Assembly (NCBI RefSeq): GCF_000766945.1
Contig: NZ_KN266214.1
Span: 100,200-164,199, forward strand
DNA length: 64,000 bases
Direction of reading: 5' to 3'
From: Cellvibrio mixtus subsp. mixtus J3-8
Lineage (GTDB): Bacteria > Pseudomonadota > Gammaproteobacteria > Pseudomonadales > Cellvibrionaceae
The position numbers and the translations under genes are program-made. The notes below the pieces were generated by a model. The model did not search any database and was not told the origin of the DNA. It saw only the letters and a program-made list of their open reading frames with translations. Below are positions 29,459 to 37,369 of the stretch, piece after piece (the first letter of the stretch is position 1; every line of letters starts with the position of its first letter).

Positions 29459-31261
29459 TTACGCACTGTATTCCGCTTCGCGCAGTACCGCCAGAAACTC
29501 TTCACCAAAACGTTTTAATTTGCTTTCACCAACACCAGTGATAGTACGTAATTGTTCGGGTGTGAGCGGGCGGAATTCCAGCATTTCGCGCAGCGTTGCA
29601 TCATGGAATATGACGTAAGGCGGAACACCTTGCTCTTCTGCCAGCCGTTTACGGCAAGCGCGCAAGGCATTCCAGAGTGATTGGTCTTCCGCTTCGATCG
29701 CTTGCGACAAATTCGCGCGACGCGGCGAACTAACCGCTAATTTAATATCGCGGCGCAGATTTATTTTTTCATCGCCGCGCAAATAAGGCCGACAAGCTTC
29801 ATTCAACAACAAGCCACCAAAACCATCGCTATTCACATCCAGTAATCCACGCGCAACCAACTGGCGGAAAATAGATTTCCATTCATCAACGGCTAAATGT
29901 TTTCCAATTCCATACGTGGTTAATTTGTGGTGATCGAAAGAAAGGATTTTGTCGTTGTTGCTGCCGCGCAATACATCAATCACATGCCCGGCACCAAAAC
30001 GCTGGCCGGTGCGATACACACAGGACAACGCCATTTGCACGGCCTCAGTGGCATCCCAGGTTTGCGGCGGCGTTAAACAGCAATCGCAATTACCACAGGC
30101 TTGCGTGGGATTATCGCCAAAATAACGCAACAAACTGATGCGGCGACACGAGGTAATTTCACACAATCCCAACATCGCATTTAATCGCTGCTGTTCATTG
30201 CGTTTGAATTCTTCGCTACCTTCACTCTGCGCCATCATCTGCCGCAGTTTTACGACATCTTCCAACCCATAAAGCAATAACGTAGTTGCCGCTTCGCCAT
30301 CGCGGCCGGCGCGACCGGTTTCCTGATAATAGGCTTCAATACTTTTCGGCAAATCCAGATGCGCAACAAAACGTACATCAGGTTTATCGATCCCCATTCC
30401 AAACGCGATGGTGGCCACCATAATAATATTGTCTTCGCGCAGGAAACGCTCCTGATGCTGCTGGCGGATGTTCGCAGCCAAACCGGCGTGATAAGGCAAT
30501 GCATTAAAACCTTCGCTGCGCAGCCAATCGGCAATTTGTTCTACTTTATTGCGCGACAAGCAATAAACGATTCCGGAATTACCCGCTTGCTCTTCGCGCA
30601 AAAAACGCATCAATTGAATTTTAGGATTATTTTTTTGTGCAATGCGGTATTGGATATTGGGGCGATCAAAACCGCTGATAAATTGCTGCGCATTCTGCAA
30701 TTGCAAACGCACGACAATTTCATCGCGCGTGCGCAAATCGGCGGTTGCGGTTAATGCAATACGCGGCACTTGCGGAAATTCGCGATGCAGTAAATCCAGT
30801 TTTAAATAATCTGCGCGAAAATCGTGACCCCATTGCGATACACAATGGGCCTCATCAATAGCAAACAAGGAAATTTTTAATGAATGCAATAGTTCGATGG
30901 TGCGCGGCTGGATCAAACGTTCAGGTGCGATGTAAAGTAAATCCAGTTCACCGCGCTGTAACGCCGATTCTGTTTGCCACCACTCTTGCGATGACAATGT
31001 AGAATTTAAAAATCCGGCCCTCACCCCCAATTCCCGTAACGCACTGACCTGGTCTTGCATCAATGCAATCAACGGCGAAATGACAATGGCAACACCCTCG
31101 CGCACCAATGCGGGAATTTGATAACACAATGATTTTCCACCACCGGTTGGCATTAATACCAAAACGTCATCACCCGCGACCAATGCATCGATCACCGCTG
31201 CCTGCGGGCCGCGGAATTCGTGATAGCCGAAAACGGAATTCAAAATTGCCAAAGGGGAATT
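29459..31261 (-). CDS. recQ: ATP-dependent DNA helicase RecQ
   Basis: 600-residue 3'-5' helicase for recombination and repair. Motifs: Walker A PTGGGKSLCYQ, DEAH box (IDEAHCVSQWGHDFR), motif VI QETGRAGRDG, then the RecQ zinc-binding domain with cysteines CEITSCRR and CGNCDCC, a winged helix, and the C-terminal HRDC domain (about 520-600). The ATG at 31261 gives the canonical N-terminus (NSPLAILNSVFGYHEFRG); the open frame starts at 31288. Upstream are two palindromes (31372-31427) that may be regulatory. Confidence 0.95.
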   Translation of the reverse strand, partial: NSPLAILNSVFGYHEFRGPQAAVIDALVAGDDVLVLMPTGGGKSLCYQIPALVREGVAIVISPLIALMQDQVSALRELGVRAGFLNSTLSSQEWWQTESALQRGELDLLYIAPERLIQPRTIELLHSLKISLFAIDEAHCVSQWGHDFRADYLKLDLLHREFPQVPRIALTATADLRTRDEIVVRLQLQNAQQFISGFDRPNIQYRIAQKNNPKIQLMRFLREEQAGNSGIVYCLSRNKVEQIADWLRSEGFNALPYHAGLAANIRQQHQERFLREDNIIMVATIAFGMGIDKPDVRFVAHLDLPKSIEAYYQETGRAGRDGEAATTLLLYGLEDVVKLRQMMAQSEGSEEFKRNEQQRLNAMLGLCEITSCRRISLLRYFGDNPTQACGNCDCCLTPPQTWDATEAVQMALSCVYRTGQRFGAGHVIDVLRGSNNDKILSFDHHKLTTYGIGKHLAVDEWKSIFRQLVARGLLDVNSDGFGGLLLNEACRPYLRGDEKINLRRDIKLAVSSPRRANLSQAIEAEDQSLWNALRACRKRLAEEQGVPPYVIFHDATLREMLEFRPLTPEQLRTITGVGESKLKRFGEEFLAVLREAEYSA

Positions 31262-31300
31262 CATGGTCTCAATCATCCTTGTAGACACCGCGTAAATATC

Positions 31301-31321
31301 GTCTCGGGAAGCTCCCGAGAC
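31301..31321. terminator. hairpin upstream of recQ
   Basis: GTCTCGGGA and TCCCGAGAC form a 9-bp perfect stem with a 3-nt loop. It lies between the esterase stop and the recQ start. No T tract; it may end esterase transcripts or be part of the recQ leader. Confidence 0.4.
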
Positions 31322-31371
31322 TAATTAATCCTGCTACCAACTGAATCTGCATCGCCAACCTTTATCGAGCG

Positions 31372-31427
31372 GATGAATATATTCATCGAAGCGGCAATTT
31401 TTCAGCAAAATGATGAATATATCCATC
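31372..31427. promoter_or_regulatory. paired palindromes upstream of recQ
   Basis: GATGAATATATTCATC (31372-31387) is a perfect 16-bp palindrome. GATGAATATATCCATC (31412-31427) is nearly the same, and its symmetry extends outward through AAT/ATT. Their centres are 40 bp apart, about four helical turns, as expected for two operators of a cooperative dimeric regulator. Confidence 0.5.
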
Positions 31428-31465
31428 ATTTTATTGGCTTTAAGGGGCTAATGTGCAGCAGGTAG

Positions 31466-32479
31466 TCAAGGCCTCAGGGTTTTGTTTAGGAAAGCGATGA
31501 TGTCTTCAACGGGCCAGCGGGCGTCATTCTTAAAACAACTGCCCGACCAATTACAACCATTGTCCAGATATGCATGGTCTTTGCCGGGATAAACCTTATA
31601 TTCCACCGGCTGCTTACCCGCTTTCAGCAAGTCCACATAACGCTGCGCCGAGGCTGGCGGAGTGGTTTTATCCTTGCTGCCAACATGCACAAATTGCGGT
31701 GGCAATTTATATTCACTGGCCTTGGGGACGAAATAAATTGGCGATACGGCTTTGTAGTAATCCGGGTTATCTTTAACATTGATCTTGTCACCAAACAATC
31801 CGCGCGGCAGGGATTTGGCGAACAACCAGAAACCATTGGAAACAGTTTCAAATCCATCCAGTGCCGCGCCATGGATATCAAACGCACCGTAGCTGATAAC
31901 CGCTGCCTGGACTTTCAAACCATCGGCCTTCGCAATTTGCTCAGCGGTTTTTCCCGCCGGTAAATAACTGGGATTAAAACCGAGGCTCGGGCCTGCAAAA
32001 CCATCGCTCTCCAATTGGCGACCACGGGTGAGAATCATCGCCGCGAGATGGCCACCGGCACTATCCCCCGTAACCGCCACATGCCCGGGATCACCCTGGT
32101 ATTGCGCAATATTTTCCTTTACCCATAACAAACCGCCAAAAACATCTTCGACAATTTGATTCATTTTTACTGAATTATCCTGATCCACCAGCAAGCGATA
32201 ATTCATATTAGCCACTACAAATTCGCCATCGTGCGCGATAGTCGTCGCCAGGTCATTCATGATTGAATTGTTATTCACCAGCCAGCCACCACCGTGGTAA
32301 ATCACTAATACCGGATAGGATTTCTTGCCGGTTTTGGGAACATAAATATCCAGGGTAAGTGGAAAATTATCCGGTGCTGCAAACTGGATTGATTTGTGGA
32401 CGGTGACTTCACCCGCACTCACAAACAGGGGAAAGAACCCCAGGAAAAATATAATAAACCCGCGGATGGAACGACTCAT
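31466..32479 (-). CDS. secreted alpha/beta-hydrolase esterase
   Basis: 337 residues, with a signal peptide (FFLGFFPLFVSAGE). Hydrolase of the hormone-sensitive-lipase/BD-FAE type: oxyanion-hole YHGGGW near residue 68, nucleophile elbow GDSAGGHLA near 143, acid in SKDKTTPP and His in GKDHAYLD. Two Cys near the C-terminus (NGCNWSGSC) probably form a disulphide. In such organisms these enzymes often remove acetyl or feruloyl groups from plant polysaccharides; that is inference. The start ATG 32479 has GAGAGGC upstream; an in-frame ATG 21 nt earlier has none. Confidence 0.85.
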   Translation of the reverse strand: MSRSIRGFIIFFLGFFPLFVSAGEVTVHKSIQFAAPDNFPLTLDIYVPKTGKKSYPVLVIYHGGGWLVNNNSIMNDLATTIAHDGEFVVANMNYRLLVDQDNSVKMNQIVEDVFGGLLWVKENIAQYQGDPGHVAVTGDSAGGHLAAMILTRGRQLESDGFAGPSLGFNPSYLPAGKTAEQIAKADGLKVQAAVISYGAFDIHGAALDGFETVSNGFWLFAKSLPRGLFGDKINVKDNPDYYKAVSPIYFVPKASEYKLPPQFVHVGSKDKTTPPASAQRYVDLLKAGKQPVEYKVYPGKDHAYLDNGCNWSGSCFKNDARWPVEDIIAFLNKTLRP

Positions 32480-32610
32480 GCTTGCCTCTCTGCAGTGCAA
32501 TTATTGTTAATGTGCGATTAAGAGCTTAAGCAAGCATAGACGTGAATAAGCGCCACGAAAAGTGACAAGGGTCAGCAATAAATATGCATGTTGTTGCGAA
32601 GGATTTATTG

Positions 32611-33033
32611 CTATTGCCAGCGGCGATTGTGCTGTTGACGTTGATCCACTTGCTGGTTGCGTCGATCCAGCGCGCGATTCTGCTCATCAAAAGCACGATT
32701 CATCCGGTCGCGTTCGCGATTAACCCTGTCGCGCTCCCGATTCAACGCATCGCGTTTTTGATTGGCGATGCGTGAAATTTCCTGATGATCATTGCGGCGT
32801 TGGTGCTGGCGATTTTGCCATTGATCAATTTCACGATTTTCCTCGTCCAGATCGCGCATCATTTCATCAAACTCACGATGCATTTCCTGGCGCTCACGAT
32901 TCAGTTCTTCGCGTTCGTACTGGATTTCCGCACGCTCATCGTTGTGCCAGTGGCGCTCGCGCGCATCAACAGTACCCGCGTGCATAAATACCAGCACCCA
33001 TAAACTACCCATCAACGACAACGATTTTTTCAT
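32611..33033 (-). CDS. secreted Arg/Asp/Asn-rich coiled-coil protein
   Basis: 140 residues with a signal peptide cleaved after TVDA. The rest is almost all charged or Asn/Gln, built on imperfect 7-residue repeats such as NRERDRV, NRERDRM and NRALDRR, and should form one long helix or coiled coil. No family recognised. GGAGA lies 5-6 nt before the ATG. It is monocistronic. The repeats are visible in the DNA and could vary in number between strains. It may bind polyanions in the periplasm (speculative). Confidence 0.7.
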   Translation of the reverse strand: MKKSLSLMGSLWVLVFMHAGTVDARERHWHNDERAEIQYEREELNRERQEMHREFDEMMRDLDEENREIDQWQNRQHQRRNDHQEISRIANQKRDALNRERDRVNRERDRMNRAFDEQNRALDRRNQQVDQRQQHNRRWQ

Positions 33034-33203
33034 GATTATTCTCCGATGTTTTTTGGCAGGCTAGGGCGATGGGGCTGAACGAAAACTGAAAAATGCCAGC
33101 GCGTGCACTGCAATTTCCAGAGTGTGAAATACTCGACAATCGCCGTTTGCGCTATCGGCCGATTTCCAGTGGCGATGGCATAAAACACGCCGAACGATTA
33201 TAT

Positions 33204-33259
33204 TTAACCAAATGGTTGACAATTATTTTATTCAGGAGAATACTTAACCACATGGTAAA
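33204..33259. promoter_or_regulatory. two palindromic operators flanking the ArsR-type gene start
   Basis: TTAACCA-AA-TGGTTGA (33204-33219) and TTAACCA-CA-TGGTAAA (33244-33259) are copies of one palindrome, TTAACCA-NN-TGGTTAA, with centres 40 bp apart. The second covers the ATG of the regulator. A sigma70-like promoter, TTGACA (33216-33221) with AATACT 17 bp later (33239-33244), lies between them, so regulator binding would block it. This strongly suggests autoregulation. Confidence 0.65.
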
Positions 33260-33596
33260 CAATCAAAACGAACAGCTCGATGCCGTCTTCCATGCCCTGG
33301 CGGACCCAACTCGAAGGGCAATGATCGCGCGCCTGGCGCAAGCGCCGTGCGGGATTACCGAGCTGGCTGCACCGTTTGAAATGACGCTCGCCGCAATATC
33401 CAAACACATCAAAGTGCTGGAAGGTGCGGGGCTGGTGGTACGCAACATCCAGGGCCGCAACCACACTTGCCAGTTGGATACACGCCCCATGCTGGGCGGC
33501 ATTGAATGGCTGCGCCATTACGAACAATTCTGGAATCAACGGCTGGATGCACTGGCTGCAGCGCTGCTGGAAGATGACAAGGCAAACAGCAATTAA
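33252..33596 (+). CDS. ArsR/SmtB-type winged-helix regulator
   Basis: 114 residues: AVFHALADPTRRAMIARLAQ at the N-terminus, then the recognition helix (TLAAISKHIKVLEGAGLV) and a beta wing (IQGRNHTCQLD). It has none of the paired metal-binding Cys or His of the metal sensors, and belongs to the branch coupled to SRPBCC proteins (SdpR-like). The frame is open to 33093, but ATG 33252 gives the family N-terminus; AGGAG lies 13 nt upstream, rather far. Two palindromic operators overlap its promoter. The SRPBCC gene follows 70 nt later. Confidence 0.9.
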   Translation: MVNNQNEQLDAVFHALADPTRRAMIARLAQAPCGITELAAPFEMTLAAISKHIKVLEGAGLVVRNIQGRNHTCQLDTRPMLGGIEWLRHYEQFWNQRLDALAAALLEDDKANSN

Positions 33597-33666
33597 CACG
33601 GGCGACTTACCCATTCACTAAGTCAGCCCATCACCACAATTGGCCCCGCGCCAAAGGAGTTTGACG

Positions 33667-34203
33667 ATGAATGACTACGGTGTATTAACCGCGCCCGATA
33701 CCCTGCGCATCGAGCGCTTGCTGCCCGGCCCGATTGAGCGCGTCTGGCAATACCTGACCGATTCCGATAAACGCGCAACCTGGCTCGCCGCCGGCAATGT
33801 CGAGCAGCGGGTAGGCGGTAAAGTCGACCATACCTTCCGCAATTCGGAACTCAGCCCGGAACAGGATATCCCACCGCCCAAATATTCCAATTGCGCGGGT
33901 GATGTGCCCATGCTTGGCGAAGTAACCGCGTGCGAGCCGCTGCGTTTACTCAGTTATATCTGGAATAAAGGGTCCGAGGTAGAATCGGAAGTGAGTTTTG
34001 AATTGGTCGCACAGCAGGGCCAGGTAAAACTCACCGTCACCCATCGCCGGCTTACTAACGCGGAGGAACGCCTCAGTGTCGCTGGTGGCTGGCATACCCA
34101 TCTCAATATTTTGCGCGACCGCCTGGAAGGAAAAACACCCGAAGGATTCTGGAAAGTCCACACTCGCCTTGAGCGGGAATATGCGGAGCGCTTGGCGAGT
34201 TAA
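33667..34203 (+). CDS. SRPBCC/AHSA1-type protein
   Basis: 178 residues with the START-like fold: TLRIERLLPGPIERVWQYLTDSDKRATWLA at the N-terminus and GWHTHLNILRDRLEG near the C-terminus. Family members have a deep hydrophobic ligand cavity; the ligand is unknown. AAGGAG lies 8 nt before the ATG. It is co-transcribed with the ArsR-type regulator, a pairing seen widely, in which the regulator probably responds to the same small molecule. A terminator follows. Confidence 0.88.
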   Translation: MNDYGVLTAPDTLRIERLLPGPIERVWQYLTDSDKRATWLAAGNVEQRVGGKVDHTFRNSELSPEQDIPPPKYSNCAGDVPMLGEVTACEPLRLLSYIWNKGSEVESEVSFELVAQQGQVKLTVTHRRLTNAEERLSVAGGWHTHLNILRDRLEGKTPEGFWKVHTRLEREYAERLAS

Positions 34204-34225
34204 CTATTTCTATTAATAAAAAATT

Positions 34226-34265
34226 AAAAATCCTGATTTGAGGTAAATCGAATCGGGATTTTTTT
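34226..34265 (+). terminator. rho-independent terminator
   Basis: AAAAATCCTGATT pairs with AATCGGGATTTTT (one mismatch-like G-T pair) across a 12-nt loop, followed by more T. It closes the ArsR/SRPBCC operon. Confidence 0.85.
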
Positions 34266-34464
34266 ATTGTTGTGAATTTGTAATTTGGAAAATCGCATTA
34301 AATTATATCGTCGATTTTCTTTTCATCTGGCACCTTAAGCACGCGGATCTATAGGACACATTTTTTTAATCGCATTTAACTCGTTGAAAACTCATTTCCT
34401 TTTTTGTACTGGTGTAAATCCTGCTTATTTCTCTTCCCCCACTCCGAAGCAAAGGGAATATGGC

Positions 34465-34809
34465 ATGAAATTCTTTCGCTATTTCGCCAGCGTTTTTAGT
34501 ATTTTCATATCCAGCTACACCAGCGCCCATGTTGTTACTGATATACGCGAGTTCGCTCATGTCAACGAAGCACACTCCCATGGATACGCCACTGACATCG
34601 ACTGGGTAAAAAATATTGGTGACTTTCATGGAGACGACATTTTACCCATTGCAATTACTATCTACGATTTGACCGGAATTTGGCTCGGCCCAGTAACGCT
34701 TGCGCTCGAAACCACATCCAGCCCCAAGGCAGCCACAGAATCCGCACCTTTTTCACTGATTACTATCGGATGTTTAGCATTGGCATTTGCGCGCTACCGA
34801 AACAGTTAA
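34465..34809 (+). CDS. short secreted protein with a degenerate PEP-CTERM-like tail
   Basis: 114 residues: a signal peptide (FFRYFASVFSIFISSYTSA), a short body, then ESAPFSLITIGCLALAFARYRN, which has the layout of a PEP-CTERM sorting tail (motif, hydrophobic helix, basic end) but with ESAP in place of PEPA. It is a paralogue of the next gene: both have a V-D-R segment right after the signal peptide and W-G-(N/P)-(V/I)-T before the tail, but this one lacks about 55 internal residues. AAAGGG lies 8 nt before the ATG. Confidence 0.65.
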   Translation: MKFFRYFASVFSIFISSYTSAHVVTDIREFAHVNEAHSHGYATDIDWVKNIGDFHGDDILPIAITIYDLTGIWLGPVTLALETTSSPKAATESAPFSLITIGCLALAFARYRNS

Positions 34810-34857
34810 TGCGTAAAAAATATTTAATAAATTATTGAACACTAAAGGTGTCGCCCC

Positions 34858-35373
34858 ATGAAATGTTTCCAGGTTGTTGCCAGCGTTTTTTTATTCGTTA
34901 TTTCTACTTGCGCAAATGCAGTCATCATCAATGACGTGAGAGCAATTAATGCCATTTACGGTAGCGGTGAAAATATCCTGTTGGAATTTAATCTTGCTGA
35001 TTATGGTTTTGTGGAGGGCAGAGATAGCATTATCGGCTCACCCACACTCACTATTGAAATGCGCGATACCGAATATCGCCCCGACAAAGATTATTGGGAA
35101 CAGCCATTCCTGATGATCTTTATTGATTTTGCCCGTTATCACACTCGCGTCGGAATCGAGGATTGGGTTGAACATGGATTTTTTAATGAAGACGGCATCA
35201 TGCGAGTTTCAATTAATGTTGTGGAGCCGCCCGCTGTTTGGTTCGGCAATATCACTGTTACTGGCGAATTCCTGCCTGGCCCTTCCTCCATTCCGGAACC
35301 CGCGCCCTTTGTTCTTTTGGGTATCGGCTTAATAAGCATTGGGATCAGACGCAATATGTTACGTAACAAATAA
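34858..35373 (+). CDS. PEP-CTERM sorting-signal protein
   Basis: 171 residues: a signal peptide cleaved after CANA, a beta-rich body, and a C-terminal SIPEPAPFVLLGIGLISIGIRR, the classical exosortase-recognised tail (PEP motif, membrane helix, Arg cluster). Such proteins are cleaved by an exosortase and anchored or released to the exopolysaccharide layer. No exosortase gene is in the window. It lies 48 nt after its shortened paralogue, probably in one transcript. Confidence 0.75.
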   Translation: MKCFQVVASVFLFVISTCANAVIINDVRAINAIYGSGENILLEFNLADYGFVEGRDSIIGSPTLTIEMRDTEYRPDKDYWEQPFLMIFIDFARYHTRVGIEDWVEHGFFNEDGIMRVSINVVEPPAVWFGNITVTGEFLPGPSSIPEPAPFVLLGIGLISIGIRRNMLRNK

Positions 35374-35436
35374 AGTTGCATAATCGATTTTATTGAAATA
35401 CCATTTCACGAAACATTAATTGTTACGAGAAATGGC

Positions 35437-35928
35437 ATGAAACGAGATTCCCGATTATCAGGCGTACTCCACGTCCTCCTGCACATGGCCGAAGCCGGTA
35501 CTCCGATGACCTCGGATGCGCTGGCCAAAATGATGAAAACCAATCCAGTGGTAATTCGCCGTGTGCTCGCAGGCCTGCGCGAGCATGAGCTGGTCTGTTC
35601 CGAAAAAGGCCACGGCGGCGGCTGGACATTGTGTCGTGAACTGCAGACCATCACCCTCCACGATATTTACCTCGCCCTCAATGAACCGACGTTACTGGCT
35701 ATGGGCAACCGCACCGAAGCGCCGGGTTGTCTGGTTGAGGAAGCGGTAAACAGCGCGCTAAACCAGGCATTCCAGGATGCCGAAGCCCTGTTACTCGCTC
35801 GCTTCCGTACCGTAACACTGGCGCAGTTGAGCAGCGATTTCCATCAGCGCATGCAAGCGCGTGGTTTTAGCGGCATCCATGAGCATTCGATTTTTTCCGA
35901 CAACGATACAAATTCTTCTGAAGAATAA
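35437..35928 (+). CDS. Rrf2-family transcriptional regulator
   Basis: 163 residues with an N-terminal winged helix (LSGVLHVLLHMAEAG, then TNPVVIRRVLAGLREHELV) and the wing glycines KGHGGGW, as in Rrf2/YwnA regulators. The Fe-S-ligating three-Cys cluster of IscR or NsrR is absent, though single Cys residues (in LVCSEK, TLCREL, PGCLVEE) could sense redox. An inverted repeat, CCATTTC and GAAATGG, lies at 35401-35435 right before the start. The reductase gene follows after 53 nt and is the likely target. Confidence 0.88.
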   Translation: MKRDSRLSGVLHVLLHMAEAGTPMTSDALAKMMKTNPVVIRRVLAGLREHELVCSEKGHGGGWTLCRELQTITLHDIYLALNEPTLLAMGNRTEAPGCLVEEAVNSALNQAFQDAEALLLARFRTVTLAQLSSDFHQRMQARGFSGIHEHSIFSDNDTNSSEE

Positions 35929-35981
35929 TTGCTTCGGGTTATTCATTTTTTAACAACTGATTTCAAATAAAAGGTGAGTTT

Positions 35982-36878
35982 ATGCAAACAACCTACGACG
36001 TCATCGTCATCGGCGGCAGCTACGCCGGAATGGCTGCTGCCTTGCAAATTGCACGCGGCCGCCGACAAGTATTGGTGATTGATGCGGGTGTGCGCCGCAA
36101 TCGCTTCGCCGAATTTTCCCACGGTCTGTTGGGGCAAGATGGCAAATCACCCACCGCCATCGCCGAAGAAGCCAAAGCGCAATTACTGGCATATCCCAAT
36201 CTCACCTGGCTGCAAGGATGGGCAGATTCAGCAGAAAAAACCGGCGATTTATTTACCGTAACCAGCGGCACTCAAGCGCTAACCACCAAACGTCTGATAC
36301 TCGCCAGCGGTGTCACCGATCACCTGCCGGCCATTACCGGTTTGCAAGAGCGCTGGGGTAAAACTGTTTTCCATTGCCCTTACTGCCACGGCTACGAATT
36401 AAACCAGGGCCCGCTCGGCGTACTCGCTACCAGCGAAGCGTCCCTGCATCAGGCGTTATTAATTCCCGATTGGGGCCCAACCACTTTATTCACCAACAAT
36501 TGTTTCACACCGGATGACACGCAATTACAACAACTTGCCGCGCGCAATGTAAAAATCGAAACGGAAATCGTGCGCGAAATAGCGGGCGAGCAATGCGCAA
36601 TCGTAAAACTCGATAATGGCCGTCTGGTTGAATTGGCGGGATTATTTGTTGCATCACTCACCCAACCGTCCAATCGCATCGCACAGGATTTAGGTTGTGA
36701 AATTGCTGAAAGCCCGGTGGGTTTTTATGTAAAAACCGATGAATTCAAACAAACATCCATTCCGGGCGTATTCGCCTGCGGCGACCTTGGCAGGCCGATG
36801 GGTAGCGTAACCTTTGCGATTGGCGATGGTGCGCAGGCTGGGTTTGCAACGCATCGATCATTAATAGTTGGAATCTAA
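35982..36878 (+). CDS. thioredoxin-reductase-like FAD/NAD(P) oxidoreductase
   Basis: 298 residues. FAD-binding GGSYAGMAAA at 11-20, the redox pair CPYC near residue 130, and the second FAD motif FACGDLGRP near 264. The NAD(P) region after the CPYC reads VLATSEASLHQAL, without the usual GxGxxA, as in other reductases linked to Rrf2/YwnA-type regulators. It probably reduces a disulphide or low-molecular-weight thiol under oxidative or electrophile stress. It forms a unit with the regulator upstream and ends at a strong hairpin. Confidence 0.88.
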   Translation: MQTTYDVIVIGGSYAGMAAALQIARGRRQVLVIDAGVRRNRFAEFSHGLLGQDGKSPTAIAEEAKAQLLAYPNLTWLQGWADSAEKTGDLFTVTSGTQALTTKRLILASGVTDHLPAITGLQERWGKTVFHCPYCHGYELNQGPLGVLATSEASLHQALLIPDWGPTTLFTNNCFTPDDTQLQQLAARNVKIETEIVREIAGEQCAIVKLDNGRLVELAGLFVASLTQPSNRIAQDLGCEIAESPVGFYVKTDEFKQTSIPGVFACGDLGRPMGSVTFAIGDGAQAGFATHRSLIVGI

Positions 36879-36890
36879 TAACCGGAGCCC

Positions 36891-36946
36891 ATGACTCATT
36901 AACACGTCATATGGATGCTCATGGCATGTTAATGAGTCATTTTTGT
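36891..36946 (+). terminator. large hairpin, terminator and/or operator
   Basis: ATGACTCATTAACA (36891-36904) is followed 22 nt later by its exact complement (36927-36940) and then TTTTTG. It ends the reductase transcript. Its CTCATTAA core also recurs before the hipB start, so it may double as a HipB binding site. Confidence 0.7.
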
Positions 36947-36974
36947 TGATTATTTGACCATGCAAATGCTATTA

Positions 36975-37019
36975 TTGGCTCATAAACAACCCATATGACG
37001 CCATTTGGCTCATTAATGA
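36975..37019. promoter_or_regulatory. repeated motif upstream of hipBA, candidate operators
   Basis: TTGGCTCAT occurs at 36975-36983 and again at 37005-37013, exactly 30 bp apart. The second copy runs into the palindrome TCATTAATGA (37010-37019), 11 nt before the hipB ATG. Regular spacing by about three helical turns suits cooperative binding by HipB. Confidence 0.5.
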
Positions 37020-37030
37020 ATCAATAAACT

Positions 37031-37369
37031 ATGGCCAAGCCTCAAACTCGTACTTACTCCCGTTACACACAGAACGCGCTGGCGTTGCTGGCAAACCAGA
37101 TTCGCGAAGGACGCATCGCGGCAAATTTCACCGCCGAAGCCCTGGCTCAACGCGCCGGTATTTCCCGATCCCTGCTCCAGCGCATTGAAAAAGGTGATCC
37201 GGGCTGTGCTATCGGGGCAGTATTTGAAGTGGCAGCGATCCTGGGTATTCCATTATTTGAGGCGGATTCCAAAATCCTTTCTACACGCCTGGCTTACAGC
37301 AATGAAAAACAAGCCTTGCTACCCAGAGCGGTCCGGCCCTCCGGGAAGGCGGTGAAGGATGATTTCTAA
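37031..37369 (+). CDS. hipB: HipB-like antitoxin and repressor
   Basis: 112 residues with an XRE helix-turn-helix (AEALAQRAGISRSLLQRIEKGD, about 40-60). In HipBA systems this protein both neutralises the HipA kinase and represses the operon by binding upstream palindromes. It overlaps hipA by 11 bp, ensuring coupled translation. Repeated CTCATTAA-type motifs lie upstream. Confidence 0.88.
   Translation: MAKPQTRTYSRYTQNALALLANQIREGRIAANFTAEALAQRAGISRSLLQRIEKGDPGCAIGAVFEVAAILGIPLFEADSKILSTRLAYSNEKQALLPRAVRPSGKAVKDDF

Noticed and set aside
33093..33251. Longer start for the ArsR-type regulator
   Set aside because: The extra 53 residues are not family-like, and the promoter and operators lie inside this stretch.
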